Shown here in pieces: positions 39,953-48,090 of a stretch of DNA of 64,000 bases; within the stretch, counting starts at the first letter, position 1; each line of letters starts with the position of its first letter. A program made the translations under genes and the position numbers. The DNA is taken from NCBI GenBank assembly GCA_027486755.1, contig JAIXOM010000018.1, forward strand, positions 62,001 through 126,000, written 5' to 3'. The notes under the pieces were generated by a model. The model searched no databases. It was not told the origin of the DNA and was given only the letters and a program-made list of their open reading frames with translations. This DNA is from Comamonadaceae bacterium. Lineage in GTDB: Bacteria; Pseudomonadota; Gammaproteobacteria; Burkholderiales; Burkholderiaceae_C.

Positions 39953-40699
39953 CTAGCGCCCGCCAGTCACATCGAGCAGGGCCATGGTGGTGTAGCTGGC
40001 CGCATCCGAGAGCAGCCAGACGACGGCTTGCGCCACCTCCTGGGCCTGACCGCCGCGCTGCATGGGTACCTGATGCACCAATTGCCGGACTCGGTCGGGC
40101 TGGCCGCCCGAGGCGTGAATTTCGGTCTCGATCAGGCCAGGACGTACCGCATTGACCCGTATGCCTTCGGCGCCCACCTCCTTGGCCAGGCCCACTGTCA
40201 GGGCATCGATAGCCGCCTTTGCGGCGGCGTAATCCACATACTGGCCGGGTGAGCCCAGACGGGCTGCCGCACTGGAGAGATTGACGATGCTGCCGCCAGA
40301 GCCTCCATGGCGGGTGCTCATGCGCCGCACCGCCTCGCGGGCACACAGAAAACTGCCCAGTACGTTGATGTCGAACATGCGCCGCCAGCGGGCCCAATCC
40401 ATCTCGTCCAGGCGGGCGGCGACATCGACTACGCCGGCGTTATTGACCAGGCCGCTGACGGGGCCCCAGTGCTGGTCGATGTGTTCGAACATACGCAGCA
40501 CCTGCTCGGGCTGACCCACATCGGCCTGCACTGCCATAGCCTGGCCGCCATGATCGACAATGCGGTTGGCCACCGCCTGGGCTGAGGCCTCGTCCCTGCT
40601 GTAGCCCACAGCGACCGCCCAGCCCTGTTCAGCCGCCAAAACCGCGGTGGCCGCACCGATGCCCCGGCCGCCGCCAGTGACCAACAAGATTTTTTTCAT
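39953..40699 (-). CDS. SDR family oxidoreductase, substrate unknown
   Basis: Classical short-chain dehydrogenase of 248 residues. The cofactor loop T-G-G-G-R-G-I-G lies at 9-16. N-N-A-G lies near 88. The catalytic Ser is in V-N-L-S-S-A-A-A and the Y-x-x-x-K pair in Y-V-D-Y-A-A-A-K. The residue pattern G-Y-S-R-D-E after strand 2 favours NADPH. The C-terminal D-V-T-G-G-R replaces the usual D-G-G. I started at ATG 40699; the longer reading adds 15 residues. It lies 103 bases upstream of acuI in the same direction, and a functional link is not proven. Confidence 0.82.
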   Translation of the reverse strand: MKKILLVTGGGRGIGAATAVLAAEQGWAVAVGYSRDEASAQAVANRIVDHGGQAMAVQADVGQPEQVLRMFEHIDQHWGPVSGLVNNAGVVDVAARLDEMDWARWRRMFDINVLGSFLCAREAVRRMSTRHGGSGGSIVNLSSAAARLGSPGQYVDYAAAKAAIDALTVGLAKEVGAEGIRVNAVRPGLIETEIHASGGQPDRVRQLVHQVPMQRGGQAQEVAQAVVWLLSDAASYTTMALLDVTGGR

Positions 40700-40767
40700 C
40701 TTCAAGCTTCCCCATCCAAACGCATGGGGCTGATTCTCAACCATACCCCTTCATCCCAACAGCTGCC

Positions 40768-41865
40768 ATGCGTGATCTCCAGCAAGCCAAAGACCTTTTC
40801 TTCCAGGGTGTGGAGCTGTTTGAAAGCGGCCAGCTCGAAGCCGCGCACGGCCTTTTCGAGCAAGCCCTGGTACTGGCCCCTGGCCGGCCCTCGGTGCTGC
40901 TCAACCTGGGCATCAGCCGCATGCGACTGGGGCGCTGGCAGGAGGCGGCCGCGCCCTTGCGAGAGAGCTTGAAAAGCCAACCCGATCAGCTCGATGGCTG
41001 GGTGGCCCTGGGCATGGCCCTGAACCGCCTGGGCGAGCTTGAGGAGGCCTTGCAGGCTTACCAGCAGGTACAGCGCTTGGCGCCGCAGCAGGCCCAGGGC
41101 TGGGGTGAAGCCGCAAGCCTGCTGCGCGAGATGCATCGACGGGACGAAGCGGTCACCTGCTATGAAAAGGCCCTGGAGCTAGAGCCCGACCATGAGCTTT
41201 ACCGTTACTACCTGAGCGCACTGCGCGGACAGGGCGGACCGGCTCAGCCACCGCGGGCCTATGTGCAAAACCTGTTCGAGCAATACGCCGATGATTTCGA
41301 GCCCCACCTGCTGGGAGCCCTGCAGTATCGCGGTCACAGCCATCTGATCGAACAGTTGCCGGCGCAGACCCCACCGCATTTCGCAGGGGTGCTCGACCTG
41401 GGCTGCGGTACTGGCTTGTGCGGGCCCCTGATTCGGCCGCGCGCAGGCGAGCTGTGGGGCATAGACCTGGCCCAGGGCATGATCGAGCAGGCACGGCAGA
41501 CAGGCGTCTACGACCACTTGCAGCAGGCCGATGCCGCGCAGTTTCTCAGCAGTTGCCAACAGCCCTGGCAATTGGTGCTGGCCGCCGACGTGTTCATCTA
41601 CATCGGCGCTCTGGAGCCGCTGTTTGAGCAACTGGCCCGGCTCATGCCGGCGCACAGCTGGCTGGCGTTTACCGCAGAGTTGGACGAGTCTGGCCAAGAT
41701 AAGCCGCGCCTCTTGCCCAGCCTTCGCTACGCCCACCCGCTGCGCTATTTGCAAAACTGCGCCCAGGCCCACGGCTTTGACTGGCACAGCCACCATCAGG
41801 CGCCGCTGCGGCTGGATCAGGGGGAGCCCATGCTGGCTCTGTACGCCTACCTTCAGCGGCGCTGA
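40768..41865 (+). CDS. TPR-repeat protein fused to a SAM methyltransferase
   Basis: The 365 residues have two halves. Residues 1-150 are four TPR units (A-K-D-L-F-F-Q-G-V-E-L-F, then P-D-Q-L-D-G-W-V-A-L-G-M-A). Residues 175-365 are a class I methyltransferase with motif I L-D-L-G-C-G-T-G-L-C-G near 210-220, acidic motif II I-D-L-A-Q-G-M, and a later V-L-A-A-D-V-F-I-Y segment. This resembles a family of TPR-methyltransferases annotated as biotin-synthesis-BioC-like; the substrate is unknown. It starts 69 bases from the divergent SDR start and precedes the membrane glycan gene at 42283. Confidence 0.8.
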   Translation: MRDLQQAKDLFFQGVELFESGQLEAAHGLFEQALVLAPGRPSVLLNLGISRMRLGRWQEAAAPLRESLKSQPDQLDGWVALGMALNRLGELEEALQAYQQVQRLAPQQAQGWGEAASLLREMHRRDEAVTCYEKALELEPDHELYRYYLSALRGQGGPAQPPRAYVQNLFEQYADDFEPHLLGALQYRGHSHLIEQLPAQTPPHFAGVLDLGCGTGLCGPLIRPRAGELWGIDLAQGMIEQARQTGVYDHLQQADAAQFLSSCQQPWQLVLAADVFIYIGALEPLFEQLARLMPAHSWLAFTAELDESGQDKPRLLPSLRYAHPLRYLQNCAQAHGFDWHSHHQAPLRLDQGEPMLALYAYLQRR

Positions 41866-41905
41866 GCCAGCGCCGGACCTGATCACAGCACTTAAAACTC
41901 GGCGC

Positions 41906-42086
41906 ATGGATATAACCCTCCTTGAGCCCCGCCACTGGGTGCTGCTGACTTTTTTCGCCTCGGGGCTGTACATCCATCTGAAAGGCCAGGCTAGCGGCAA
42001 AGCGACTGAAAACCAGCAACAGGACGCTCTACTGCTTCGGAAAATGGCTGCTGATCGGTGGGCTGCTATGGGCCTTGTTCTGGTAG
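41906..42086 (+). pseudogene. small two-helix membrane protein broken by a frameshift
   Basis: From ATG 41906 the frame encodes a hydrophobic helix (W-V-L-L-T-F-F-A-S-G-L-Y-I-H-L) and then a basic turn. It loses sense near 41990, where a second frame opens at 41982. That frame gives a basic linker and a second helix (W-L-L-I-G-G-L-L-W-A-L-F-W), then TAG at 42084. Joined with a one-base shift anywhere in 41982-42000, the result is a 59-60-residue protein with two membrane spans and a positively charged loop. Without the shift, the first frame runs into unrelated sequence. It may be a decayed gene, a real frameshift, or one sequencing error. I recognise no family. Confidence 0.5.
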
Positions 42087-42282
42087 GAGTTCCTTCAGAG
42101 GATTTCGAAACGATTCGCCCATGGACTTCTACATCTTTTATAACATCTGTTAGCACATAAGCCAGCGGAGCTCTGAGCCTCCCAGGGCACAAAAGCTTGC
42201 AGCTAGGGTTAAACTGAGACATTTGCCAAAACTTTAACCTTCCAGATTACGGCTGTCAGCCAGCAGCACGGCCCTCCAGATC
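42087..42282 (+). other. non-coding leader before the glycosyltransferase gene
   Basis: With the broken gene before it, this completes a 417-base stretch without an intact gene. It is AT-richer than its surroundings. A TTGCCA at 42223-42228 could be a -35, but no convincing -10 follows at 16-18 bases. No ops/JUMPstart element (core GGCGGTAG) is visible, although an RfaH-like gene lies at 44489. No RNA gene or terminator stands out. Confidence 0.4.
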
Positions 42283-43395
42283 ATGATTTTTCAAAACGGT
42301 ATCGAAAGCGCATTGCCAGCACTGGTGGCCGCCGGTGTGTCCTTGGTGGTCACCCTGGCGCTTTTGCTGACCCAGCGCTGGCACGCCCATCTGAGCCTGG
42401 ACCAGGACAGCGGGATTCAAAAATTTCACACGCAGGCAACGCCGCGCGTGGGTGGCCTGCCGGTACTGGTGGGCGTGCTGGCGGCCTGGACCTTGATGCC
42501 GGCCAAATTGCAGACCCTGCTCACGCCTATGCTGCTAGCCGCCATTCCAGCCTTCGGCTCGGGCTTCATTGAGGACATCACCAAAACCGTAGGGGTGCGG
42601 ACCCGGCTGGTGTGCACCATAGGCTCGGGCGTACTGGCCAGCCTCCTGACCGGCTACTCAGTGGCCAACACCGGTGTCTGGGGACTGGACTGGCTGCTCA
42701 GCTTTGGCCTGATGTCCTTACTGTTTACCGCGCTGAGCATAGGCACCATGGCCAATGCGATCAACATGATCGACGGCTTCAACGGCCTGTCGGCTGGCTC
42801 ACTCATCATCATGTTTGTAGGTATGGCGCTGATTGCTGCGGGCGCCGGCGATCAGGACCTGGTGCTGCTGAGCTTGGTGCTGGCTTCGGCCGTGCTCGGC
42901 TTTGCGGTGCTCAACTGGCCCATGGGAAAAATATTTCTGGGCGATGGCGGCGCCTACTTCGCCGGCTTCGTGCTGGGATGGATAGGCGTGGCCCTGACGG
43001 CTCGCAACCCTGGTATATCAAGCTGGGCACCGATCATGGTCTGTGCCTATCCCGTGCTTGAGTTGTTTTTCAGCATTGCAAGAAGACGTCAGCGGCGTCA
43101 CAGCCCCGGTCAGGCCGACCGGCTGCATCTGCACAGCCTGGTGCGTCGGCGCATCACCGGCTTCTTGTTGCCCCGCGCGAGTGCCTTGAGCCTTAACTCG
43201 GTGACCGGCGTACTGATGTGGCCGGCCAGTCTGCTCAGCACCACCTGGGCAGTGGTTTATGCCAAAGACTCCACCTTCCTGGTGGTCGGTCTAGTGGCCA
43301 GTGGCCTGATTTACCACCTGTTCTACCAGATGCTGGTGCGCTTCAAGTGGGGCAGCAAGCGCTGCCCCGGCGAACTGATCGAACAAGACCGCTGA
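42283..43395 (+). CDS. WecA/MraY-like undecaprenyl-phosphate sugar-1-phosphate transferase (GT4)
   Basis: Polytopic inner-membrane enzyme that puts the first sugar-1-phosphate onto undecaprenyl phosphate for O-antigen or other surface glycans. The 370 residues have about ten hydrophobic helices. Active-site loops are visible: F-I-E-D-I-T-K-T-V-G-V-R-T-R near 93-106, N-A-I-N-M-I-D-G-F-N-G-L near 158-169, and I-F-L-G-D-G-G-A-Y-F near 213-222. The R-L-H-L-H-S-L-V stretch near 280 corresponds to the WecA histidine motif. The I-E-D in place of D-D is common in this subfamily. The sugar cannot be read from sequence. No further glycosyltransferase gene is adjacent. Confidence 0.85.
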   Translation: MIFQNGIESALPALVAAGVSLVVTLALLLTQRWHAHLSLDQDSGIQKFHTQATPRVGGLPVLVGVLAAWTLMPAKLQTLLTPMLLAAIPAFGSGFIEDITKTVGVRTRLVCTIGSGVLASLLTGYSVANTGVWGLDWLLSFGLMSLLFTALSIGTMANAINMIDGFNGLSAGSLIIMFVGMALIAAGAGDQDLVLLSLVLASAVLGFAVLNWPMGKIFLGDGGAYFAGFVLGWIGVALTARNPGISSWAPIMVCAYPVLELFFSIARRRQRRHSPGQADRLHLHSLVRRRITGFLLPRASALSLNSVTGVLMWPASLLSTTWAVVYAKDSTFLVVGLVASGLIYHLFYQMLVRFKWGSKRCPGELIEQDR

Positions 43396-43479
43396 AGCTC
43401 AGGCTCCGCGCTAGCAAAAGGACCCTCGTTCGGCCCTTAATCCCTCTCGGGGATATCAGCAAAGTGCCCTGCCCCCAGC

Positions 43480-44337
43480 TCAGACATCCTCATGCGCAGC
43501 AGCGCCAGCATCCTGACTCTCCCCGGTGGCCTGCTGTCGCGCCTGTGAGCGCAAGACCCGCTTTTCCTGAAAGTTGAGACTGCGGCCAATCGCGTTCTTG
43601 GCCCGCACCAACAACTCCCTGTCGACTTCGGGCGGCAAACCGCGCTGCCCGGGCAATTCCTCGCGCAGTGAGTCGCGGTCGTCCTCGACCAGATCATCCC
43701 ACCAGGCCTGCACCACCGCCTGCAGCCGGGCGTCAAGGTCGGCGCTGACCGGGCCGTCAGCCGCCATCTGCGAGCGCGCCAACAGAGCCTGGCTCAGTTC
43801 TGATGCACGCAAGACAATGCGCCGATCGGCCTCACGCAGCAAACGTGCCCAACTGGGGTCTTGCTGCATCAGGCGCGGCATGGACAGCGCCCGCTCATCG
43901 GCCACCAGGCAGACCGTGATGCCGGCCAGCTTGGCTGTGTCGATGATGGTCATCAAGCGGTCGTCGTCGCTGGCGATGCACAGGGTATCGACCCGGCCGC
44001 CAGACACCAAGGCCTGAAGGTCGGCGGTCATTTGGCGCACCAGCGCAACCCCGTCGGTATCAGTGCTAGACAGGACACGAAGGGTCTGGTCATCGTGGAC
44101 CGCCTGGTCATCTTGCACCGCGTACCAATAGGTGCGCAGCAAAGTACCGCGCAGGCCGTGGCGGTGCAGCAGATGACGCAACAACTCATTCCAGCCATCG
44201 CGGGCCAGCGGGCCCTGGGACTGCCCTTCGCCCTCGTCCTGCCGGGTCAGCCAGCGCAGATAGCGGGCATCGACCAAGGCAACGGTCAGGCCATCGGCGG
44301 CAGGCGGGCGATGAAAGGGCTTTTCGGGATAGTTCAT
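43480..44337 (-). CDS. NYN/PIN-like domain protein of unknown function
   Basis: 285 residues from ATG 44337. The N-terminal 165 residues look like a NYN (PIN-fold) nuclease domain: strand and acid in V-A-L-V-D-A-R-Y-L near 21-29, and the C-I-A-S-D-D-D-R-L-M-T-I-I strand near 121-133, which fits the S-x-D-x-D/F position of these RNases. A later V-C-L-V-A-D-E-R strand follows. The C-terminal 100 residues are acidic and helical (W-W-D-D-L-V-E-D-D-R-D). A nuclease role is inferred from the fold pattern only. It is convergent with the GT4 gene and lies 151 bases downstream of the RfaH-like gene. Confidence 0.65.
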   Translation of the reverse strand: MNYPEKPFHRPPAADGLTVALVDARYLRWLTRQDEGEGQSQGPLARDGWNELLRHLLHRHGLRGTLLRTYWYAVQDDQAVHDDQTLRVLSSTDTDGVALVRQMTADLQALVSGGRVDTLCIASDDDRLMTIIDTAKLAGITVCLVADERALSMPRLMQQDPSWARLLREADRRIVLRASELSQALLARSQMAADGPVSADLDARLQAVVQAWWDDLVEDDRDSLREELPGQRGLPPEVDRELLVRAKNAIGRSLNFQEKRVLRSQARQQATGESQDAGAAAHEDV

Positions 44338-44488
44338 GGGTAGGAGAGGCAATCGGGTAGCTCGGGCTCCGGCTTAGGAAAATAGGGCCGGAAAAGATGA
44401 GGACGATAGCGACGTCCTGGGGCTATTTTAGGGGCCCAGCCTCATAGGCAGCAAGCACGGCTGCAAGAATCCACAGCGGACAAGCTAT

Positions 44489-44989
44489 TTAGGGCACCGC
44501 GCGCAAGGCGGCAGGATGAATCGGAAGACTCACCTGCCGACCGATCAGTTCAATCAGCACCATGGCGCGTGCCTGGCCGTCGTTGAGCTCGAAGATGGCC
44601 TCAATCCCGGCGAACGGACCCTCGGTGACCAAAACCTTCTGCCCCGGCTCGAACAGGCGCCGAGCCAAACCCGCCTGCGCCTCCTGCTCACGCAGAGCCT
44701 CGATCAATCCATCATCGACCCGCGCGGGATCGTTACCAAAGCGCACCAAGCGCGCCACGCCTCGGGTCGAGTGAATCGGTGTCCAGCTGCGCGCATGACT
44801 GTCGGTATCAAGCTGGACAAAGAGATAGCGGGTAAACAGCGGCTCCTCAACCACGGTGAGCGCACCGCGGCGGAGCTTTTCGAGCCGCATCAGAGGCAAA
44901 TAGCACTCAAACGCCTGCCGTTGCAGGTTCTCTAGCGCCACCTTTTCCTGGCGCGGCTTGCTGTGCACGAGGTACCAATTCAATGCCAT
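44489..44989 (-). CDS. rfaH: RfaH-like NusG-family transcription elongation factor
   Basis: 166 residues with the NusG-N domain opening N-W-Y-L-V-H-S-K-P-R-Q-E near 4-15, the L-P-L-M-R-L-E-K-L-R-R segment, F-T-R-Y-L-F-V-Q-L and T-R-G-V-A-R-L-V-R-F-G near 76-86. A KOW domain follows (E-P-G-Q-K-V-L-V-T-E-G-P-F-A-G-I-E near 113-130). The R-x-V-L-x-x-G and W-T-P-I-H-S-T-R-G patterns fit RfaH rather than the general NusG. RfaH proteins are recruited at ops sites and suppress Rho termination in long surface-glycan or toxin operons. It is the last gene of a catabolic-looking run, five bases after the alpha/beta hydrolase. Confidence 0.85.
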   Translation of the reverse strand: MALNWYLVHSKPRQEKVALENLQRQAFECYLPLMRLEKLRRGALTVVEEPLFTRYLFVQLDTDSHARSWTPIHSTRGVARLVRFGNDPARVDDGLIEALREQEAQAGLARRLFEPGQKVLVTEGPFAGIEAIFELNDGQARAMVLIELIGRQVSLPIHPAALRAVP

Positions 44990-44994
44990 GGCCG

Positions 44995-45876
44995 TTATTG
45001 TCGGCCAAGGGCGGGGTCATCCAGCGCCACCGCCAAAGCCGCGTGGAAGGCTTGTGGCTGCTCGAATTGCACCCAATGGCCAGCGCCGGCAACCGCCTGC
45101 ATCCGCACAAAGCCCGCGCAGCGGCGTAGCACCGCCTCGATCTCGGCCACCTGGTGACGGTAGTAGCGATCATGCTCTCCGTATATCAGCTGGACCGGGA
45201 GCCTAAGCTGCTGCAGCGCGCGCGCTAGAACGTCGGTGCGGGCCAGGCGGCGGCTGGGCAGGCGGTCTCGCTCGGCATTGAGCTGTTGCAGCCGGCAAGC
45301 CAGGGGCGAGACAGCGTCTTCATGGTGCAGCATCAGCTCACGCAAATTATGGGTGTGTATGCGCAGCCGCGCCTGTGGGTCGTCCAGATGCCGCCAAGCC
45401 AGCGGGCGAATGCGTTCGATTGCCGGCCGTCCCAGCCCAGGTGGCGCCAACAATACAAGGCGAGAAAACCGCTGCGCGCAAGCCTGGGCCCATAAGCCCG
45501 CCACCATACCGCCAAAGGAAAAACCCACCAGCTCACACACCGTGCTTCCAAGCAGACTTTGGAGGCCCTGCTCCAGCGGTGCAGGCATGGCATCAGCGTC
45601 GCGGCCCGCTGGCGGCAAGGCCGAATCGCCGAAGCCGGGCAGATCAGGCACCAAGAGCTGCCGCCCCGCGGCCACCAAGGCCTCGATGTTGCGCTGCCAA
45701 TGGGTCCAGCTGCCACTGCCGCCATGCAGCAGCACCAGCGGCGGTCGCTGGGGGCTAGTCTGTCCCCACAGATGCCAGACCAGCTCACCGGCGCCACAGG
45801 CCGTGTGAACACGCCGGCTGCTGGCCAGCAGTTGCAGCACTTCGGGGGGCTGCTCCACCAACCTGGCTGAGGGCAT
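44995..45876 (-). CDS. alpha/beta hydrolase, MhpC/BphD-like
   Basis: 293 residues with a standard alpha/beta hydrolase core. The oxyanion region is L-L-H-G-G-S-G-S-W near 50-58, the nucleophile elbow is V-G-F-S-F-G-G-M, the acid lies in Y-G-E-H-D-R-Y-Y, and the His in A-G-H-W-V-Q-F-E. It resembles C-C bond hydrolases and esterases of aromatic catabolism, but the substrate is open. The ATG at 45876 overlaps the arfB stop as TGATG. The RfaH-like gene follows at five bases. Confidence 0.8.
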   Translation of the reverse strand: MPSARLVEQPPEVLQLLASSRRVHTACGAGELVWHLWGQTSPQRPPLVLLHGGSGSWTHWQRNIEALVAAGRQLLVPDLPGFGDSALPPAGRDADAMPAPLEQGLQSLLGSTVCELVGFSFGGMVAGLWAQACAQRFSRLVLLAPPGLGRPAIERIRPLAWRHLDDPQARLRIHTHNLRELMLHHEDAVSPLACRLQQLNAERDRLPSRRLARTDVLARALQQLRLPVQLIYGEHDRYYRHQVAEIEAVLRRCAGFVRMQAVAGAGHWVQFEQPQAFHAALAVALDDPALGRQ

Positions 45877-46295
45877 CAAGACGAGATGTCCCCTACCTTG
45901 CCGCGCTGGCTCTTGAGCGCCGAGCGCTCGCTCTTGCCCTGCAAGCGCCTGCGCTTGGAAGCTGCGGTGGGACGGGTCGGACGTCTGGGCTTGGGCGGCA
46001 GCGCGGCCGCATCGACGACAGCTTGCAGCCGCACCAGCGCCGCCGTGCGGTTTTGTTCCTGCGTGCGGTGCTGCTGGGCTTTGAGCACCAGCACACCGTC
46101 CTGTGAGATGCGGCTGTCGCCGCTGGCAAGCAAACGCTGCTTGACCTCTTCGGGCAGCGAAGAGGCCGGGATGTCAAAGCGCAGGTGGATGGCCGAGGAG
46201 ACCTTGTTAACGTTCTGGCCGCCCGCGCCCTGGGCGCGGATGGCGCTGCACTGCACCTCTCGCTCATCAATCGGATAAAGACTATCGCCGGCCAT
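45876..46295 (-). CDS. arfB: alternative ribosome-rescue factor ArfB (YaeJ)
   Basis: Peptidyl-tRNA hydrolase that frees ribosomes stalled on mRNAs without a stop codon. With ATG 46295 the protein is 139 residues. The catalytic GGQ lies in [10 protein letters not shown] near residues 25-34. The C-terminal tail (from about 100) is very basic ([16 protein letters not shown]), as needed to sense the empty mRNA channel. There is no long RF codon-recognition domain. It is placed 29 bases after the PcaD-like gene and overlaps the next hydrolase by one base. Confidence 0.93.
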   Translation of the reverse strand: MAGDSLYPIDEREVQCSAIRAQGAGGQNVNKVSSAIHLRFDIPASSLPEEVKQRLLASGDSRISQDGVLVLKAQQHRTQEQNRTAALVRLQAVVDAAALPPKPRRPTRPTAASKRRRLQGKSERSALKSQRGKVGDISS

Positions 46296-46324
46296 GCGCC
46301 ATTGTGCAGCCCTCGCACAGAACC

Positions 46325-47098
46325 TCACAAGGGCGCGATGAAGGCGCCGATCAGCTCGGCCAGTTCGGCCGATCGCTCAACCGCGCTCAGATGGGCTGCG
46401 TCGATGGTGCGCAGCTGCGCACCGGGAATCTGGCTCACCATAGCTTCGGATGCCGCCAGCGGCGTGGCTTCGTCGCGCAAGCCGGCGATCACCAGCGTCG
46501 GGCAGCGGATCTGCGGGTTGCTGGCACGAAAGTCGATGCCGGCCACCGCCGCACAGGCCGCCTCGTAGGCAGGCGCGGGGATGCGCTCAAGCCGCTCGCG
46601 CAGCGCCGCCACCTGCCGCCCTCCCGCCACGTCGGCGCGAAAGGCCGGTGTGAACCAGCGCTGCATGGCCCCGTCGGCAATCGCGGCGACGCCCTGCTCG
46701 CGCACCGCACGCATGCGGCCCTGCCAGATGGCCTGGGCGGCCTGCTCGTAATGGCTGGCCGAGTTGATGATGATCAGGCTGCGCAGGCGCTGCGGTGCCT
46801 TGCTGGCCAGGGCCTGGCCGGTCATGCCGCCCATGCTCAGGCCGGCAAAATGCACCGGGCCCTCGCATTGGTCTTCGATCAATGCCAGGGCATCATCGGC
46901 CAACATGTCCATGGTCCAAAGGCCCGGTGGTGCCGGTGATCGGCCGTGGCCACGATGGTCATAGCGCAAGACGGTGTAGCGCTGCTGAAGACGCTCGGCC
47001 ACAGCGTCCCACATGCTCAGGTCGCAGCCCAAGGCATGGCTGAGGACCAGGCAGGGCCCCTGGCCCTGGCGCACGAAATTCAGCTTGGGGCGACTCAT
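46325..47098 (-). CDS. alpha/beta hydrolase, 3-oxoadipate enol-lactonase (PcaD)-like
   Basis: 257 residues from ATG 47098. Motifs are L-S-H-A-L-G-C-D near 19-26 (oxyanion loop), nucleophile G-L-S-M-G-G-M near 90-96, acid in A-G-L-R-D-E-A-T, and His in D-A-A-H-L-S-A-V-E. The L-S-H-A-L-G and G-L-S-M-G-G patterns are typical of PcaD, which opens the enol-lactone to 3-oxoadipate in the protocatechuate branch. It lies 84 bases downstream of a 3-dehydroshikimate-dehydratase-like gene whose product would be protocatechuate, which supports the assignment. PcaB, PcaC, PcaG and PcaH are not in the window. Confidence 0.72.
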   Translation of the reverse strand: MSRPKLNFVRQGQGPCLVLSHALGCDLSMWDAVAERLQQRYTVLRYDHRGHGRSPAPPGLWTMDMLADDALALIEDQCEGPVHFAGLSMGGMTGQALASKAPQRLRSLIIINSASHYEQAAQAIWQGRMRAVREQGVAAIADGAMQRWFTPAFRADVAGGRQVAALRERLERIPAPAYEAACAAVAGIDFRASNPQIRCPTLVIAGLRDEATPLAASEAMVSQIPGAQLRTIDAAHLSAVERSAELAELIGAFIAPL

Positions 47099-47182
47099 GG
47101 GCAGGCCGCCGCACGGGAAGGTCGGGGCTGGGGCAAAAAAGGCTTCATGCACCAAGAATAGCAGCCGGCCTGCCGGCCAGAC

Positions 47183-48085
47183 TCAGGCCTTGGCGCGGCG
47201 CAGCCGCAGCTGGTTGGGCAGCGGCACTGCCCGGCGCAGCACACCTTCGGCCAACCACAAGGCCGAACGCCGACCACGCTTGGCCACAGTGGGCAGCGGG
47301 ATCTGCTGGTAGTCGTCGTTGAAGACCTCAAAGCTGTAGTCGCCCCGGTAACCCAGGTTGTGCAGCTTGCTCACTAGCGCCGCCAGATCGGCGCTGTGCA
47401 CACCTTCGCCGGGGAAAACCCGGAAATGCCGGGCGGTGCTGATGCGCTCTTCGACCGACTTGATCTCGGTCCACATGAAGTCGGCCAGTTGCACCAGGAA
47501 GATCTTGTCTGCGTCGAGCATTTCCAGATCGTCCAAGGGCGTCTTGGTGGCAAACAGGTGAAAGCTGTCCAATCCAAGGCCCAGATTGGGCATGTCGGCG
47601 CGGCAGACGATGTCCCAAGCCTGGGGGAACTCGTTGATGGTGCGCCCCCAGGACAGACCTTCGTAGGCAACCTTGATACCCCGGGGTATGGCCAGCATTG
47701 CCAGCTTGCGCAGATCGCGCGCCAGGGCATCCGGGTCATCACTGGCGTGCACCGACGTCGAGGAGCACACCAAGAGCACCTTGGCGCCCAGGGCGCTGCA
47801 CATCTCCAGCATGGACTTGGCGATGTCAATCTTGTAGTCGTGCAGGTGTCCGGACAGGCCTTCGAAGTCGCGCAGCACCTGAAAACCGGTGACCCGCAAA
47901 CCACTTGCACGCACCGCAGCCATGGCCGACTCCAGGCCGCCGGGGTGGCCCACCACATCGCGGGCCGAGAGCATGATCTGCGAAAACCCGGCTTGACGGA
48001 CGGCCAGCAGTTTGGCCTCCAACGGCCCCGCCAGCGAGATGGTGTCCATCCCGAAATCCCTGATATTGGCGCTGTAATCGACCAT
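47183..48085 (-). CDS. quiC: sugar-phosphate-isomerase/AP-endonuclease-2 TIM barrel, probable 3-dehydroshikimate dehydratase
   Basis: 300 residues of the xylose-isomerase-like TIM-barrel family. The expected metal ligands are seen as Glu142 (A-Y-E-G-L-S-W-G), Asp173 with His176 (L-D-S-F-H-L-F), Gln199 (L-V-Q-L-A-D) and Glu253 (S-F-E-V-F-N-D). This Glu-Asp-Gln-Glu set fits AsbF/QuiC-type 3-dehydroshikimate dehydratases, which make protocatechuate from quinate or shikimate. In Pseudomonas-type QuiC this domain is N-terminal to an HPPD-like domain in one protein. Here the HPPD-like part is a separate upstream gene ending five bases before this ATG. The substrate is inferred. Confidence 0.72.
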   Translation of the reverse strand: MVDYSANIRDFGMDTISLAGPLEAKLLAVRQAGFSQIMLSARDVVGHPGGLESAMAAVRASGLRVTGFQVLRDFEGLSGHLHDYKIDIAKSMLEMCSALGAKVLLVCSSTSVHASDDPDALARDLRKLAMLAIPRGIKVAYEGLSWGRTINEFPQAWDIVCRADMPNLGLGLDSFHLFATKTPLDDLEMLDADKIFLVQLADFMWTEIKSVEERISTARHFRVFPGEGVHSADLAALVSKLHNLGYRGDYSFEVFNDDYQQIPLPTVAKRGRRSALWLAEGVLRRAVPLPNQLRLRRAKA

Positions 48086-48090
48086 GGCGC

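Noticed and set aside
42087-42282. ops/JUMPstart element for the RfaH-like protein
   Set aside because: No GGCGGTAG core is found here or in the gap 44338-44488.
42283-43395. inactive GT4 enzyme because the first catalytic Asp pair reads I-E-D
   Set aside because: This substitution is usual in the subfamily, and the other active-site loops are intact.
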